Notes: generated by a model from the sequence alone, not told the origin. A stretch of DNA of 29,754 nucleotides from a virus (IMGVR_UViG_3300024261_000888:1-29754), one strand, 5' to 3'. Shown: positions 4,054-12,115, numbered from the stretch's first letter. Numbers and translations are program-made.

Positions 4054-6192
4054 ATGGGCTTAAGAGAAGGATTAGCAGGCATAGCAAAGTCCATAAGTAA
4101 TCTAAATTTTACTAACAAAGGGTTCACAGAAACCACCTCACGTCCTGCTATTATGCAGCCTTACATGGCTACTGATACAGGGGCCAAACTACCAATTTTC
4201 CCATTCCCATTAATAATGATCTACGAACTAGCAGATAACGTAGATGCACTTAGGATATCAATAGAGACATTAAACAGAGAAGCATTCAAGAACGGATTTG
4301 AAGTAGTAGAGAAATGGAAGTATAAATGTGAGAACTGTGGTAAAGAGTTTGACTCCAAGCCTGAGAAAGGAGATGATATGGATGCAGGTGCTCATAACAA
4401 GGTTCCAAATGATACAAAATCAACAGATGATGCTACCGTAGAATGTGATGACTGTAAATCAACCAATATCAGAAGACCAAAACCAGAGAACAGAAAGAAA
4501 TTACAAGCATTATACACTAGATATGTTAATAACAACGACCAAACCATAGAAGATGTAGGCAGACAACTAGAGAGGGACCTGGATATTGCTGACAATGCAT
4601 ATCTATTACTCTTAAAGAACTATTACATTAATGAGGCTACTGGTGAGATTGATCTTGAGAAGACTGAGATTAAAGAACTGTTAAGAATAGATCCCCCTCA
4701 AGTAGCAATGATTGCTGACTCTGATGGTAGAATAGGATTTGACGATAAAAGGAATGCAGTATATGTATGTCCTAGATTTGAACATAGAGATAAACGACTT
4801 TCAAAAGGAAAATGTGATCGATGTGGTGCCAAAGCACTCAAAGCATTGCTTGAAGTATCATCAGTATACAGTGTAGGTATACCACAACCAAAGAGAGTTA
4901 TCTATGGACAGGGTGAAGTTATCTGGGTAGCAGGTAAATATAAACCAGGACTCATTTACGGGTTCAGTCCTATCTATGCATTATGGTCAAAGGTCATGTC
5001 CCTATCACATATGGATGAATATATCAGAAAATACTTTGACAAGATGCGACCACCAAGAGGATTATTGGTTATTGCGTCAAGAAACTATGAAACTTTCAGA
5101 AAAGCATGGAGTGCATTGGAACAACGTGCAGTTGAAGACCCATACATGATACATCCATTGCTTGTAGAGTCCGATAAAGGTGGAAGACAGATGGCTCAAT
5201 GGATAGATTTCACCGGATCACTAAAAGAATTAGAATTTATCAATATTAGACAAGAATTAAGACAAATTATTGGTGCAGCCTTTGGTGTTTTGCCACTTTA
5301 TTTCGGAGAATTGCCTGCAGGATGGGCAAGTGAAGGAATGCAAGTCACAATTACCAACAGAGCAGTGAAATGGAGTCAAGATTTCTTGAAAACTCATATT
5401 TTTGACCGATTAGCACTTGAATTACAAGTTGATGATTGGGTTTTGAAGTTAAAAGCCGGTGAAGAAGCCGATGAACTTAGAGAATTGGAAATTGAAGCCC
5501 AAAAAGTTCAGAATTATGCTCAACTACAACAAATGGGATTCAATATTAAGAGAACTCATGATGGAAACTGGATTGCAGACAAGGAACCAACGTTTGAACA
5601 AGTAACAATGCCTGAATTGGCAATGGCAGAGGCTCAAATGGAAATGGGTATGCAAATGCAAGGTGGTGAGACAGGTGGAAAGAAATCAGGAAGAGGTGAC
5701 TCTGCAACTGGTGACAAAGAAAGAACATCTGGATCTAAACAAGGTAGTCCAATGAATAAAAGACCAAGTGATGCAGGTAGTGTAGGCCAAGGACATCCAA
5801 GTCCAGGTGGAAAAAGGTCCGGTGCATTCAATGCTTCTAATAAAGCAATAGGTCATACCCAAGAGTATTGGCTTAAGAAGATGGAGAAGGATATGTCAGC
5901 AGACCAGGCAATGATGATATTAAAAACATGGGAATCAGAATATAAGAAAACAGGTATGATATATTATCCAACTATAGAGAAACAAGAGGAACTTAAACCA
6001 GGACAAGTGGAAACTGTACAAAAGAAAAAGAATAGACTTAAAACTAAATATATAATCAGACGAGAAGGACTCCCTGATATGGAAATAGAAAAGAGTGAGG
6101 AAGAGGTACGAGCACCTTACAAAAACCCGGGACAGCAATATGAAGAAGCCAAGAAAGCAGTAGAAGAGGAACCAGAAGAAGATGGCTCTTGA
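4054..6192 (+). CDS. Portal protein with zinc-ribbon insertions
   Basis: At 712 residues this is larger than a typical portal (about 400-550). The region from about 45-80 and 165-500 reads as a phage portal core: membrane-proximal helix, ring-forming stem with the RPPRG motif near 330, and a FGVLPLYFGE stretch near 410 followed by a long helical crown. Two metal sites interrupt it: Cys92/Cys95 with Cys131/Cys134, and Cys239/His244/Cys254/Cys257. Residues 535-620 are a Gly/Ser/Lys-rich linker, and the last 90 residues are a charged helical extension. The portal forms the 12-fold ring through which DNA enters and leaves the head and to which the connector binds. It opens the rightward structural region, with its own promoter; its end overlaps the next gene by 11 bases. 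Confidence 0.85.
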   Translation: MGLREGLAGIAKSISNLNFTNKGFTETTSRPAIMQPYMATDTGAKLPIFPFPLIMIYELADNVDALRISIETLNREAFKNGFEVVEKWKYKCENCGKEFDSKPEKGDDMDAGAHNKVPNDTKSTDDATVECDDCKSTNIRRPKPENRKKLQALYTRYVNNNDQTIEDVGRQLERDLDIADNAYLLLLKNYYINEATGEIDLEKTEIKELLRIDPPQVAMIADSDGRIGFDDKRNAVYVCPRFEHRDKRLSKGKCDRCGAKALKALLEVSSVYSVGIPQPKRVIYGQGEVIWVAGKYKPGLIYGFSPIYALWSKVMSLSHMDEYIRKYFDKMRPPRGLLVIASRNYETFRKAWSALEQRAVEDPYMIHPLLVESDKGGRQMAQWIDFTGSLKELEFINIRQELRQIIGAAFGVLPLYFGELPAGWASEGMQVTITNRAVKWSQDFLKTHIFDRLALELQVDDWVLKLKAGEEADELRELEIEAQKVQNYAQLQQMGFNIKRTHDGNWIADKEPTFEQVTMPELAMAEAQMEMGMQMQGGETGGKKSGRGDSATGDKERTSGSKQGSPMNKRPSDAGSVGQGHPSPGGKRSGAFNASNKAIGHTQEYWLKKMEKDMSADQAMMILKTWESEYKKTGMIYYPTIEKQEELKPGQVETVQKKKNRLKTKYIIRREGLPDMEIEKSEEEVRAPYKNPGQQYEEAKKAVEEEPEEDGS

Positions 6193-6544
6193 GGGTAACA
6201 TACAGGATATAATGATTATAGACCCACCTGAAAAGGCTTTCGAGTTTATGATGGGTGAGGCAAGGGTACTAAAGTATCAGATTCATAACACGGGGGAGAT
6301 GCCTATCAAAGACTTTAATGTAGTTGGTAAGAGTATTCTAGTAACAGCCAGTGGCGAGAAAGATACAAAAAAGAACTATGTAACAATAAAGAAATTCCCT
6401 AGTCAATTAATGCCAGGTGAAAAAAAGAACATAGAAGTACCAACAGATTATAATGAATATATCATGAAATCTGGTAAGAAGGTTGTATGGCCTTATCGTA
6501 TTTCATTGGTAGTAAAATCTGTAAAACATATAGAAGAAATATAA
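6182..6544 (+). CDS. Ig-like/CARDB-like beta-sandwich protein (120 aa)
   Basis: A 120-residue protein made of alternating hydrophobic/polar strands. The pattern (VLKYQIHNTGEMPIKDF near residues 30-46, then a PGEKK turn near 78) resembles the extracellular Ig-like folds in CARDB or DUF11 type domains. It overlaps the portal gene by 11 bases. It could be a small capsid or tail decoration protein, but position alone does not prove it is in the virion. Confidence 0.6.
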   Translation: MALEGNIQDIMIIDPPEKAFEFMMGEARVLKYQIHNTGEMPIKDFNVVGKSILVTASGEKDTKKNYVTIKKFPSQLMPGEKKNIEVPTDYNEYIMKSGKKVVWPYRISLVVKSVKHIEEI

Positions 6545-6547
6545 ACA

Positions 6548-6556
6548 TTAATATAA
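6548..6556 (+). promoter_or_regulatory. TATA box for the 311-aa gene
   Basis: TTAATATAA centred about 25 bases before the ATG at 6577. Confidence 0.6.
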
Positions 6557-6576
6557 GGATTAGACTATACTAATAC

Positions 6577-7512
6577 ATGGCCAACTCAATGAGGAAAAAC
6601 TCAGTTAAAGCTCCTAATAAAAAAACGGATAACAAAAAAACTAACCAGTATGTTAATTCCGCATCTCAAATGCCTCCAGAGAAAACCAATGAGATTTATA
6701 GAAGTGTTAGGTATAAAGCAGATGTAAAGACTATGGTAGTCAGAACTGAAATTGGCTATGATTTAGTTTTTGACTTGGAACCACAAATAAGAGTTAGCCC
6801 TTATTCTCAAACTAAAGAGGGGACACCTAAATTTCAATCATCTATAGTATGGACATTAAGAGGAGTAAGACCTAAAGGAACATCAATGAAAGTACCTGAA
6901 ATCAAAGAAATGATTAAGGATAGAGACTTGTTACCATTGGACATGGATTGGGATAAAGCACAAATAGGATTCGTATATTCTAATGCTAGGGATCCAAACA
7001 ACCATAGATGGTGGATAGAGGCTTTAAAGCCAGGTGCTAAAATGGGTGAATTCAAAAGTGTTCTATCAGAGTACACATTGGATGTTGCATCCACTGCTCC
7101 TATAGGAAGTAGATCCTGGTTTGATGGAATCCATCACGGAAGATTTACTTTTGATAAAGATAATATTGAATCAATAAGAGAGACAGCCGAGGGTAAAGTT
7201 ATGATTACTGGTAACGGTAAAGGTAAGATTGGATCCATTAAAGGTAATGTTGATATCCCTGATGAGTGCAAGGCATTCAGATTAAGATTTGATATTAGAA
7301 AGAATGTGTGGTACACAGAGATGTTAGACGAAACTGGTAAGGTATTACAAATGCTCACTAGTAAGAATGTCATGTGTGATGCGAAATTCAAAGGACTCAC
7401 AGTTAGAGTGCCAACTGACCCTAATAGACCAAAGGTATCTGGTATGGTTAACATATCAGATGTTGATGTGATTAAGCATGATGACCAACTAATCATGATT
7501 AAAGGTAAATGA
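6577..7512 (+). CDS. Hypothetical beta-rich structural protein (311 aa)
   Basis: The first 35 residues are basic and disordered (Lys, Asn, Thr). The rest is beta rich with regularly spaced aromatic and charged residues (WWIEALKPG near 146, WFDGIHHGRF near 181), suggesting one or two jelly-roll or lectin-like domains. Only two cysteines. It has its own promoter and overlaps the next gene as ATGA. I do not recognise the family; a virion accessory protein is likely from context. Confidence 0.65.
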   Translation: MANSMRKNSVKAPNKKTDNKKTNQYVNSASQMPPEKTNEIYRSVRYKADVKTMVVRTEIGYDLVFDLEPQIRVSPYSQTKEGTPKFQSSIVWTLRGVRPKGTSMKVPEIKEMIKDRDLLPLDMDWDKAQIGFVYSNARDPNNHRWWIEALKPGAKMGEFKSVLSEYTLDVASTAPIGSRSWFDGIHHGRFTFDKDNIESIRETAEGKVMITGNGKGKIGSIKGNVDIPDECKAFRLRFDIRKNVWYTEMLDETGKVLQMLTSKNVMCDAKFKGLTVRVPTDPNRPKVSGMVNISDVDVIKHDDQLIMIKGK

Positions 7513-7943
7513 GTTCAGTAATTTTCTTTATTCAAGATGATAAAGACTCATTAATCAACGACATTATTGTATGTAAGAATACTTTAACAGATTTTGAAAC
7601 TAATAGATTACACCAACGTAAATACAGATTCTGCCATACTTGCAGAAGGGCAAATTATGTTATGCGTATAGAGTGTTTTCAATGTAGAAAGTATGCAAAA
7701 GAATGCACCTTTACAAAATCAATCTGTCATAATTGCAGAAGGCTAAATACTAATCGTGTAAGGGTAAAAATTAGTGCCAGACACCGTAAAAATGTATTGT
7801 GCGTTTGGTGCAATAATTCTTTTGACCGAAAGGAATCTGGGCATAGGTTGTATTGTTCAGCAAAATGTGCATCATTACGTCTAAAAGAATTACGCAATTT
7901 ACGACAAAAAGAAATTTCAGGAGATAAAAATTATGTCATATAA
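7509..7943 (+). CDS. Multi-zinc-finger protein (144 aa)
   Basis: Basic protein with repeated knuckles: Cys42/Cys45, Cys56/Cys59, Cys73/Cys76, Cys98/Cys101 and Cys116/Cys120. This gives at least two complete zinc sites and perhaps three. The last (CVWC...YCSAKC) looks like the zinc-finger half of rRNA- or DNA-binding ribbon proteins. The C-terminus is a Leu/Arg/Lys helix. It starts in an ATGA overlap and its end overlaps the next start by 11 bases. A nucleic-acid-binding regulator is likely; its target is unknown. Confidence 0.7.
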   Translation: MSSVIFFIQDDKDSLINDIIVCKNTLTDFETNRLHQRKYRFCHTCRRANYVMRIECFQCRKYAKECTFTKSICHNCRRLNTNRVRVKISARHRKNVLCVWCNNSFDRKESGHRLYCSAKCASLRLKELRNLRQKEISGDKNYVI

Positions 7944-8361
7944 CAAAGATGAAACACCACATTGCAAAAAGTGCGGTGTTAGATACTTTTGGAACAAGAA
8001 CAAAAACCCACCTGCTGAAAGCAAAAGAGGCAAAGATGGCAAAATGGGATGGTGGCAAGAGTATTCTAGCAAAGAAGACCACACAGATGCAAGATGTGCG
8101 ACTTTCAAAGAAAGTGGTGAATTTGCAAATGAATCATACATGAAAGATTCTGGCAACACACCAAGTACAACACAAGTCAAACTAGATTACACAGATGCAG
8201 AAAAATCTGTTGTCTTGAATGAATTGGTACCTGCAATTAGAAGTCTGATAATTGTAGAAACCACAATCAAGAATGAGTTTGCAAGTTACGGAATAGACCT
8301 AAATCCGCAACATATTGGCTTGTATGTAAAATTACTTCAAGATGCGAGGTTGCATTCTTGA
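7933..8361 (+). CDS. Hypothetical protein with N-terminal zinc knuckle (142 aa)
   Basis: Begins with a CKKCG knuckle (Cys11/Cys14) in a segment rich in Lys, Trp and Asn (residues 18-55), with a further His and Cys near 50-55 that could complete the site. A Thr/Ser/Pro linker (75-85) follows, then a helical C-terminal domain. An AGGAG ribosome site at 7919-7923 supports the ATG at 7933. Its stop TGA overlaps a TTG that opens the next small frame. The helical part resembles small phage ssDNA- or replication-associated proteins only loosely; function unknown. Confidence 0.65.
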   Translation: MSYNKDETPHCKKCGVRYFWNKNKNPPAESKRGKDGKMGWWQEYSSKEDHTDARCATFKESGEFANESYMKDSGNTPSTTQVKLDYTDAEKSVVLNELVPAIRSLIIVETTIKNEFASYGIDLNPQHIGLYVKLLQDARLHS

Positions 8362-8492
8362 ATCTCTTTTTTTCTTTTTTAGGTTATAAATTCAAAATTG
8401 AAATATGGAAAGACAAGTCTAATAAAATTGAATTACTTGGTACAGATTTACCACTTGACACACAAAATTTTTGGGAAGAATTATCAAAATGA
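8358..8492 (+). CDS. Small ORF with TTG start (44 aa)
   Basis: A frame beginning with TTG overlapping the upstream TGA (TTGA) and ending in an ATGA overlap with the next frame. From residue 10 the sequence looks coding (charged and hydrophobic residues alternate, with Trp at 17 and 39), but its first codons cover the tracts of T at 8364-8379, which could instead be a terminator. It may be the decayed end or start of a larger gene. Low confidence in translation. Confidence 0.4.
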   Translation: MNLFFSFLGYKFKIEIWKDKSNKIELLGTDLPLDTQNFWEELSK

Positions 8493-8563
8493 ATAAGAAA
8501 GATTCCCTTAAAGCAATTAAGAAGGATTTAGCAGTATTATACAAGAGCAGGTCCTTGTTATGA
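8489..8563 (+). CDS. 24-codon ORF, possible 5' piece of the beta-helix gene
   Basis: Short Lys-rich frame starting in an ATGA overlap. After about residue 18 (near 8543) a +1 shift would join it to the frame that continues into the beta-helix gene. On its own it is too short to support; I list it because of that relationship. Confidence 0.3.
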   Translation: MNKKDSLKAIKKDLAVLYKSRSLL

Positions 8564-8750
8564 ATCAGTACAAGTATCAGGGGGGAACCTAATTGCATTA
8601 AATGTATTTTGTAATAACCCTATAGCCCCCTCAGCATTCACATAAGTAACCATAGAGTCATCACTATCACCTTCACTCATAGGTGCACAGACTATTGAAA
8701 ACATACAACAACTTTTAGAATCTCAAAATATTTCACAGGCAGTTGGTGAT
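8532..8750 (+). pseudogene. Disrupted upstream part of the beta-helix gene
   Basis: Codons 8532-8642 and 8646-8750 are in the same frame as the 299-codon gene and read like normal virion protein sequence, including cysteines and a Ser/Leu/Gln-rich helix just before the YLDP motif. They are interrupted by TAA at 8643-8645 and have no ATG, GTG or TTG start of their own before it. TAG at 8529 closes the frame upstream. Either this is a decayed 5' end, a recoding event, or a sequencing or assembly error. Confidence 0.55.
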
Positions 8751-9650
8751 GTGTTTTATTTGGACCCAATATGTGGTGATGATGGTTTAAGTGGATGTAG
8801 TCAATGTAATGCCGTTAAAACGTTCTCTAGAGCTCATGATCTTGTAGTATCAGGTCGTGATGATGTCATATTAATAAGATCCCCAAATGCATCTGGTGAT
8901 GTAGTTATTACTGACCCAATTGTAATTACAAAAAACGCAGTACATATTAGAGCTGCAGGGAGAAAATATGTACTTGCACCAAGTTCAGCAGGATGTCCAT
9001 CAGTATGTGTAACATCAACTGATGTAGAAATAGCAGGTTTAGAGGTAACTACAAATGCTTGTGGTACAGATAACGCTCTCAACCTTCACGGTTTTAGGAC
9101 TAGATTGAATGGTTTGTTTATTTATTGTGCAACTGGAAATGGTGTTGAAATTCATTGTTGTGAGGCATGTATTATTAAAGATACTAAAATTCTCAGAAGT
9201 AAAGGTTATGGGTTCAAATCCCATAATGCAACAGATTGGATTGTACAAGACTCATATATAATAGGTGGTTGTACTGACGGTATTATAATGATTGCTTGTT
9301 CTGTTCCAGTAGCGGATAATAATAGTATAAGAGGCACTGTTATACATAACAATGCCGGTTATCAAATAAATATAGGAATATGTGTATCAGAGTTCTATAT
9401 AGATCCAACATCACATGTTGGTACAGGGGGATCAGGAAGATTATTAGACAATGGAATAAGTACAATGGACGAGGACGTAGCAAACCGTACTGACACTATC
9501 AGGAAAATACATACAAATAGACAGGTTATTACAGGTAATCAATTAATCATATATGATGACGATGACGTTACTGCTTTATTTACGTTTGACTTGAAAGATG
9601 CAAGCGATGTAGCAACAGAAGATAATCCAAAGAAAAAGGTTCCGGTTTAG
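8751..9650 (+). CDS. Parallel beta-helix tail or capsid-associated protein
   Basis: A 299-codon frame counted from a GTG; the true start is uncertain because similar sequence runs further upstream. The YLDPxxGDDGxSG opening motif is common in right-handed beta-helix proteins of viruses and polysaccharide-acting enzymes. Rungs with stacked Asn/Asp/Ile/Val follow to about residue 215. The C-terminal 60 residues (NRQVITGNQLIIYDDDDV near 255) match a segment often found in phage minor structural proteins. There are 13 cysteines, about 4.3%, often in rung turns (CCEAC near 130). Probable virion surface protein for binding or degrading glycans; no catalytic residues are assigned. No strong ribosome site lies before the GTG. 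Confidence 0.7.
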   Translation: MFYLDPICGDDGLSGCSQCNAVKTFSRAHDLVVSGRDDVILIRSPNASGDVVITDPIVITKNAVHIRAAGRKYVLAPSSAGCPSVCVTSTDVEIAGLEVTTNACGTDNALNLHGFRTRLNGLFIYCATGNGVEIHCCEACIIKDTKILRSKGYGFKSHNATDWIVQDSYIIGGCTDGIIMIACSVPVADNNSIRGTVIHNNAGYQINIGICVSEFYIDPTSHVGTGGSGRLLDNGISTMDEDVANRTDTIRKIHTNRQVITGNQLIIYDDDDVTALFTFDLKDASDVATEDNPKKKVPV

Positions 9651-9651
9651 A

Positions 9652-10206
9652 ATGGGTCTTTTAACCTACGGGTTAGGAGATAATACACTCTTAACCAACG
9701 GACTTGGAGGTGCCACAGTAATTGTTGTTCCTTCAGTAAAATATGATGGAACTGCAGGAGCCTATGTTTATCACAAAAGGAGGGTAAAGGGGCTAAATAT
9801 CACCAATTCAAGCAAAACGGTCCTATTAAAGGAATTAACCATCACAAAGACATCTGAGTTAGATATACTAAGTTTCTTAAAACTTGACCATACCAACAAA
9901 GTTAAGGTAAGACAGATGCTAAAGACAATATCTGACGATAAAACACATTTGAAGGTAGGAATTTTTAAGAATATAAATAATAAATTAATAATTAATGCAA
10001 AGTTTCTTAACAAATACGAGAATAAGACGACTATAAGCGGTAAAAAATTTATTAATTTTCTCGAGAAAAAAATAAAAATAAAGGAAAATAAATTAAATAA
10101 AGGTGAATTAACTACCAAACATATAAATCCCACGGATGTGTTAGATGAGATAGAAGTGACAGAAATGATGGACATAATTAAAGACATGGAGGATGCTGAT
10201 GTTTAA
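9652..10206 (+). CDS. Minor structural-like protein (184 aa)
   Basis: Opens with MGLLTYGLG and a Gly/Thr-rich beta segment (1-45), a beginning seen in small proteins of phage structural clusters. From residue 50 on it is a strongly basic, then acidic, helical region with no cysteine, rich in Lys, Asn and Ile. It begins two bases after the beta-helix stop. The beta tip plus helical part could anchor to the capsid or tail, but this is inference. Confidence 0.6.
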   Translation: MGLLTYGLGDNTLLTNGLGGATVIVVPSVKYDGTAGAYVYHKRRVKGLNITNSSKTVLLKELTITKTSELDILSFLKLDHTNKVKVRQMLKTISDDKTHLKVGIFKNINNKLIINAKFLNKYENKTTISGKKFINFLEKKIKIKENKLNKGELTTKHINPTDVLDEIEVTEMMDIIKDMEDADV

Positions 10207-10414
10207 CAAAAAGAAAGATCCGATGGAATATATCAATAAAGACAACTTTGACATGGTTAGAGAGTGTTTAATGCAGGGGCTCCACTCTAAAGATCCAAAA
10301 GCAATAGTAGCAAACATGGCTAAAACAACAGGAATACCATTTGAAGCATGTCAAGCAATAGTATCTAGAGAAATAGGAGGGGCATTTGATGCCTTTACCG
10401 ACCAACATGGCTGA
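10199..10414 (+). CDS. Hypothetical protein (71 aa)
   Basis: A GGAGG ribosome site at 10188-10192 is six bases from the ATG at 10199 but abuts the ATG at 10193, so 10199 is preferred. A small helical protein with two cysteines, of the kind often found between structural genes. It overlaps the previous gene by 8 bases and the next by 26. Function unknown. Confidence 0.6.
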   Translation: MFNKKKDPMEYINKDNFDMVRECLMQGLHSKDPKAIVANMAKTTGIPFEACQAIVSREIGGAFDAFTDQHG

Positions 10415-10850
10415 GAAACTAGATGTAAATACAGGTGGAACTGCCATAGGTAATAAACTATGGGATATGCATCAAAAAGATGAACAAAAAGCAGTAAATA
10501 ACCATAAAGAAGGATTTTGTTGGCGTTGTGAGAAGAAAAAAGCAGTATCAGCCACATTATTTACAGTATGTGGAAGGTGTCGTAGACATAAAGACAATGT
10601 TCACACATTAGTTACAGTAGCAGATAAGGGATGGGACTTGTGTATGTTCTGTAGTAAGTATTCATGGGACACTAAACAACTAAACGCTAGATTATGTTAT
10701 AATTGTCACCATGTAATTAGAAAAACCTTACACGATTTCAGAGTAGCCGGTGGTACTACAAAGGTAGATCCATTTTGGAAATCCATGAGGAAAAACATGG
10801 GTAAAGACTTTATGATGCGAGAAGGTATTACTAAAAACTTTAGAAAATAA
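10389..10850 (+). CDS. Quadruple-CxxC zinc protein (153 aa)
   Basis: Four knuckles, Cys44/47, Cys61/64, Cys85/88 and Cys103/106, make two complete zinc ribbons in tandem, flanked by basic and aromatic residues. The start is chosen because AGGAGG (10375-10380) lies eight bases before ATG 10389; an ATG at 10407 is an alternative. The architecture is like the 144-residue protein at 7509, with different spacing, so they may be distant relatives. It is the last gene before the convergent leftward gene and overlaps the previous gene by 26 bases. Likely nucleic-acid binding. Confidence 0.7.
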   Translation: MPLPTNMAEKLDVNTGGTAIGNKLWDMHQKDEQKAVNNHKEGFCWRCEKKKAVSATLFTVCGRCRRHKDNVHTLVTVADKGWDLCMFCSKYSWDTKQLNARLCYNCHHVIRKTLHDFRVAGGTTKVDPFWKSMRKNMGKDFMMREGITKNFRK

Positions 10851-11279
10851 TCAGTGTTTTACAGGATTAGTTATTAAATTAAGTCTACTTAGACTCTCAT
10901 CATATAGAATATATCCTTTAATATTGCCTAGTGTATATTCACCATCTTGGGTAACATCCCTAGCAATAGCAAATGAGTGTGCAACCTCTTGACCTGAAAA
11001 AGTAATAGACTTTCTATCACGTTTAATTTCAACAACTGGTTCAAAATTATCTTCATATTTTTTGAATCCTTCTTCACCACCATCAAAATAAACTATACTT
11101 TTACTGAAATCAGGTCTATATCCTGCAACACCTTTCTTATTATTATTGATAATAACTACGTTTTTACCATTAATCCAGAATGCACACATGTGATCTTCTA
11201 CTATTTTATCTTGACCTTTTGGGTATAATTGTACATAATCAGCCAATTGTTCATACACATACATGGATATATTCGTCAT
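10851..11279 (-). CDS. Leftward orphan gene, unknown (142 aa)
   Basis: The only leftward gene in the structural half. A minus-strand TATA box (11299-11308) is about 25 bases before ATG 11279, so I use that start rather than an upstream in-frame ATG at 11324. The sequence is mixed alpha/beta with one cysteine and many Lys/Asp; a beta-rich middle (KNVVIINNNKKG near 45) is followed by charged strands. No family recognised. Its orientation and separate promoter suggest independently regulated expression, perhaps early, and possibly acquired cargo such as an anti-host function; that is speculative. Confidence 0.65.
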   Translation of the reverse strand: MTNISMYVYEQLADYVQLYPKGQDKIVEDHMCAFWINGKNVVIINNNKKGVAGYRPDFSKSIVYFDGGEEGFKKYEDNFEPVVEIKRDRKSITFSGQEVAHSFAIARDVTQDGEYTLGNIKGYILYDESLSRLNLITNPVKH

Positions 11280-11282
11280 AAC

Positions 11283-11308
11283 TTTATATACACCCATTAA
11301 TATATAAG
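11283..11308. promoter_or_regulatory. Second face-to-face TATA promoter pair
   Basis: TTTATATA (11283-11290, plus) is about 25 bases from ATG 11312, and CTTATATATT on the minus strand (11299-11308) about 25 bases from ATG 11279. The segment is an imperfect inverted repeat, so both directions start from nearly the same DNA. Confidence 0.7.
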
Positions 11309-11311
11309 GGT

Positions 11312-11569
11312 ATGGCCGCATCACATGTTGTCAAAGACTTCAACAAATGCAAACATTGTAAGAAGTTAATTACACGATATGAGATTGAACGTCATATACA
11401 TGATGAAGGAGATGAATATGATCAGATATACCATTTCAGGTTCTGCTGGGGTTGTGGATATTTCTCTATATGGCCTAATGTACGTGATGAATTCACAGAC
11501 TCTATAATGAGAAACCAGTCAATGATTATAGATTTAATACAGAGTAAAGAACTGAAACCCATTCTTTAA
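11312..11569 (+). CDS. Small zinc protein (85 aa)
   Basis: Cys13/Cys16 (CKHC) and Cys45/Cys48 (CWGC) form a zinc ribbon with His28 and His30 between them. A helical C-terminus of about 30 residues follows. Leaderless from its own TATA box. Function unknown. Confidence 0.7.
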   Translation: MAASHVVKDFNKCKHCKKLITRYEIERHIHDEGDEYDQIYHFRFCWGCGYFSIWPNVRDEFTDSIMRNQSMIIDLIQSKELKPIL

Positions 11570-11573
11570 ATAA
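11565..11573 (+). promoter_or_regulatory. TATA box for the 99-aa membrane protein gene
   Basis: TTTAAATAA centred about 25 bases before ATG 11594, overlapping the previous stop. Confidence 0.5.
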
Positions 11574-11593
11574 TATTATTAATATATAAGTGT

Positions 11594-11893
11594 ATGGTTG
11601 AATTTTTAGGAGAAATAGTCGCAGGGGCAGTATTATTAGTAGTATCAACATTAGGAGCGTATATATTCAATTTCTTTAAACAAAGAAAGAAAACAATCAA
11701 TGATAACTCAAAAGAAATAGCGGTATTAAGGGATGACATATTTGCACTAAAGAGAGTTATGGTAATTGTAGCAAAGAGATTAGACAATGGAAGTAGAAAA
11801 TATCACGATGATCTTGACTCTGAATATGAAGAATTAGTGAAAGACTTACTAACACATGAGATCTTACGCTCAGACAATAGATGTCCCATATGA
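11594..11893 (+). CDS. Membrane-anchored coiled-coil protein (99 aa), holin-like layout
   Basis: Residues 5-26 are a single transmembrane helix (Leu, Val, Ala, Gly), then a basic patch (KQRKK near 30) and a soluble acidic coiled coil to the end. The topology resembles small membrane proteins of phage lysis or tail modules (for example the XhlA type), but no lysis enzyme is in the window, so a lysis role is unproven. Confidence 0.6.
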   Translation: MVEFLGEIVAGAVLLVVSTLGAYIFNFFKQRKKTINDNSKEIAVLRDDIFALKRVMVIVAKRLDNGSRKYHDDLDSEYEELVKDLLTHEILRSDNRCPI

Positions 11894-11897
11894 TAAG

Positions 11898-11905
11898 TTT
11901 ATATA
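11898..11905 (+). promoter_or_regulatory. TATA box deciding the start at 11927
   Basis: TTTATATA is about 25 bases before ATG 11927 but only about 19 before ATG 11921, so the second ATG fits the spacing seen elsewhere. Confidence 0.55.
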
Positions 11906-11926
11906 GAGCATTCAAGTATTATGGGT

Positions 11927-12109
11927 ATGTTTGAAAGCAAAGGAGCTCTTAGGTATCATGCACTATGGGCATATACAGGCATCGCTGGAATTGCACTGTT
12001 TCTAGATAAAATTCCTTTACCTGACATCCAAGCATTGGGTGTAGTATTAGGACCTCTAGCAGGCGTAATGTTAGCAGATGTGGTAAAACACAGAAACGTA
12101 ACTTCCTAG
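11927..12109 (+). CDS. Small two-helix membrane protein (60 aa)
   Basis: Two hydrophobic segments, about residues 12-27 and 34-52, separated by a short Asp/Pro turn, so a hairpin of two transmembrane helices. A start at 11927 is chosen from the TATA spacing; ATG 11921 would add two residues. Length and hairpin layout fit small holins or membrane accessory proteins. No positive evidence for lysis. Confidence 0.6.
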   Translation: MFESKGALRYHALWAYTGIAGIALFLDKIPLPDIQALGVVLGPLAGVMLADVVKHRNVTS

Positions 12110-12115
12110 AGGGAA

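Noticed and set aside
7134-7496. 120-codon leftward open frame opposite the 311-residue gene
   Set aside because: It is a shadow of the rightward gene: it has no promoter or ribosome site, and the sense strand has consistent protein-like sequence.
9208-9224. ATGGGTTCAAATCCCAT looks like a tRNA T-arm
   Set aside because: It lies inside the beta-helix gene in frame, and no matching acceptor, D or anticodon stems occur at tRNA distances, so it is not a tRNA gene. It might be an attachment core, but no integrase or repeat supports that.
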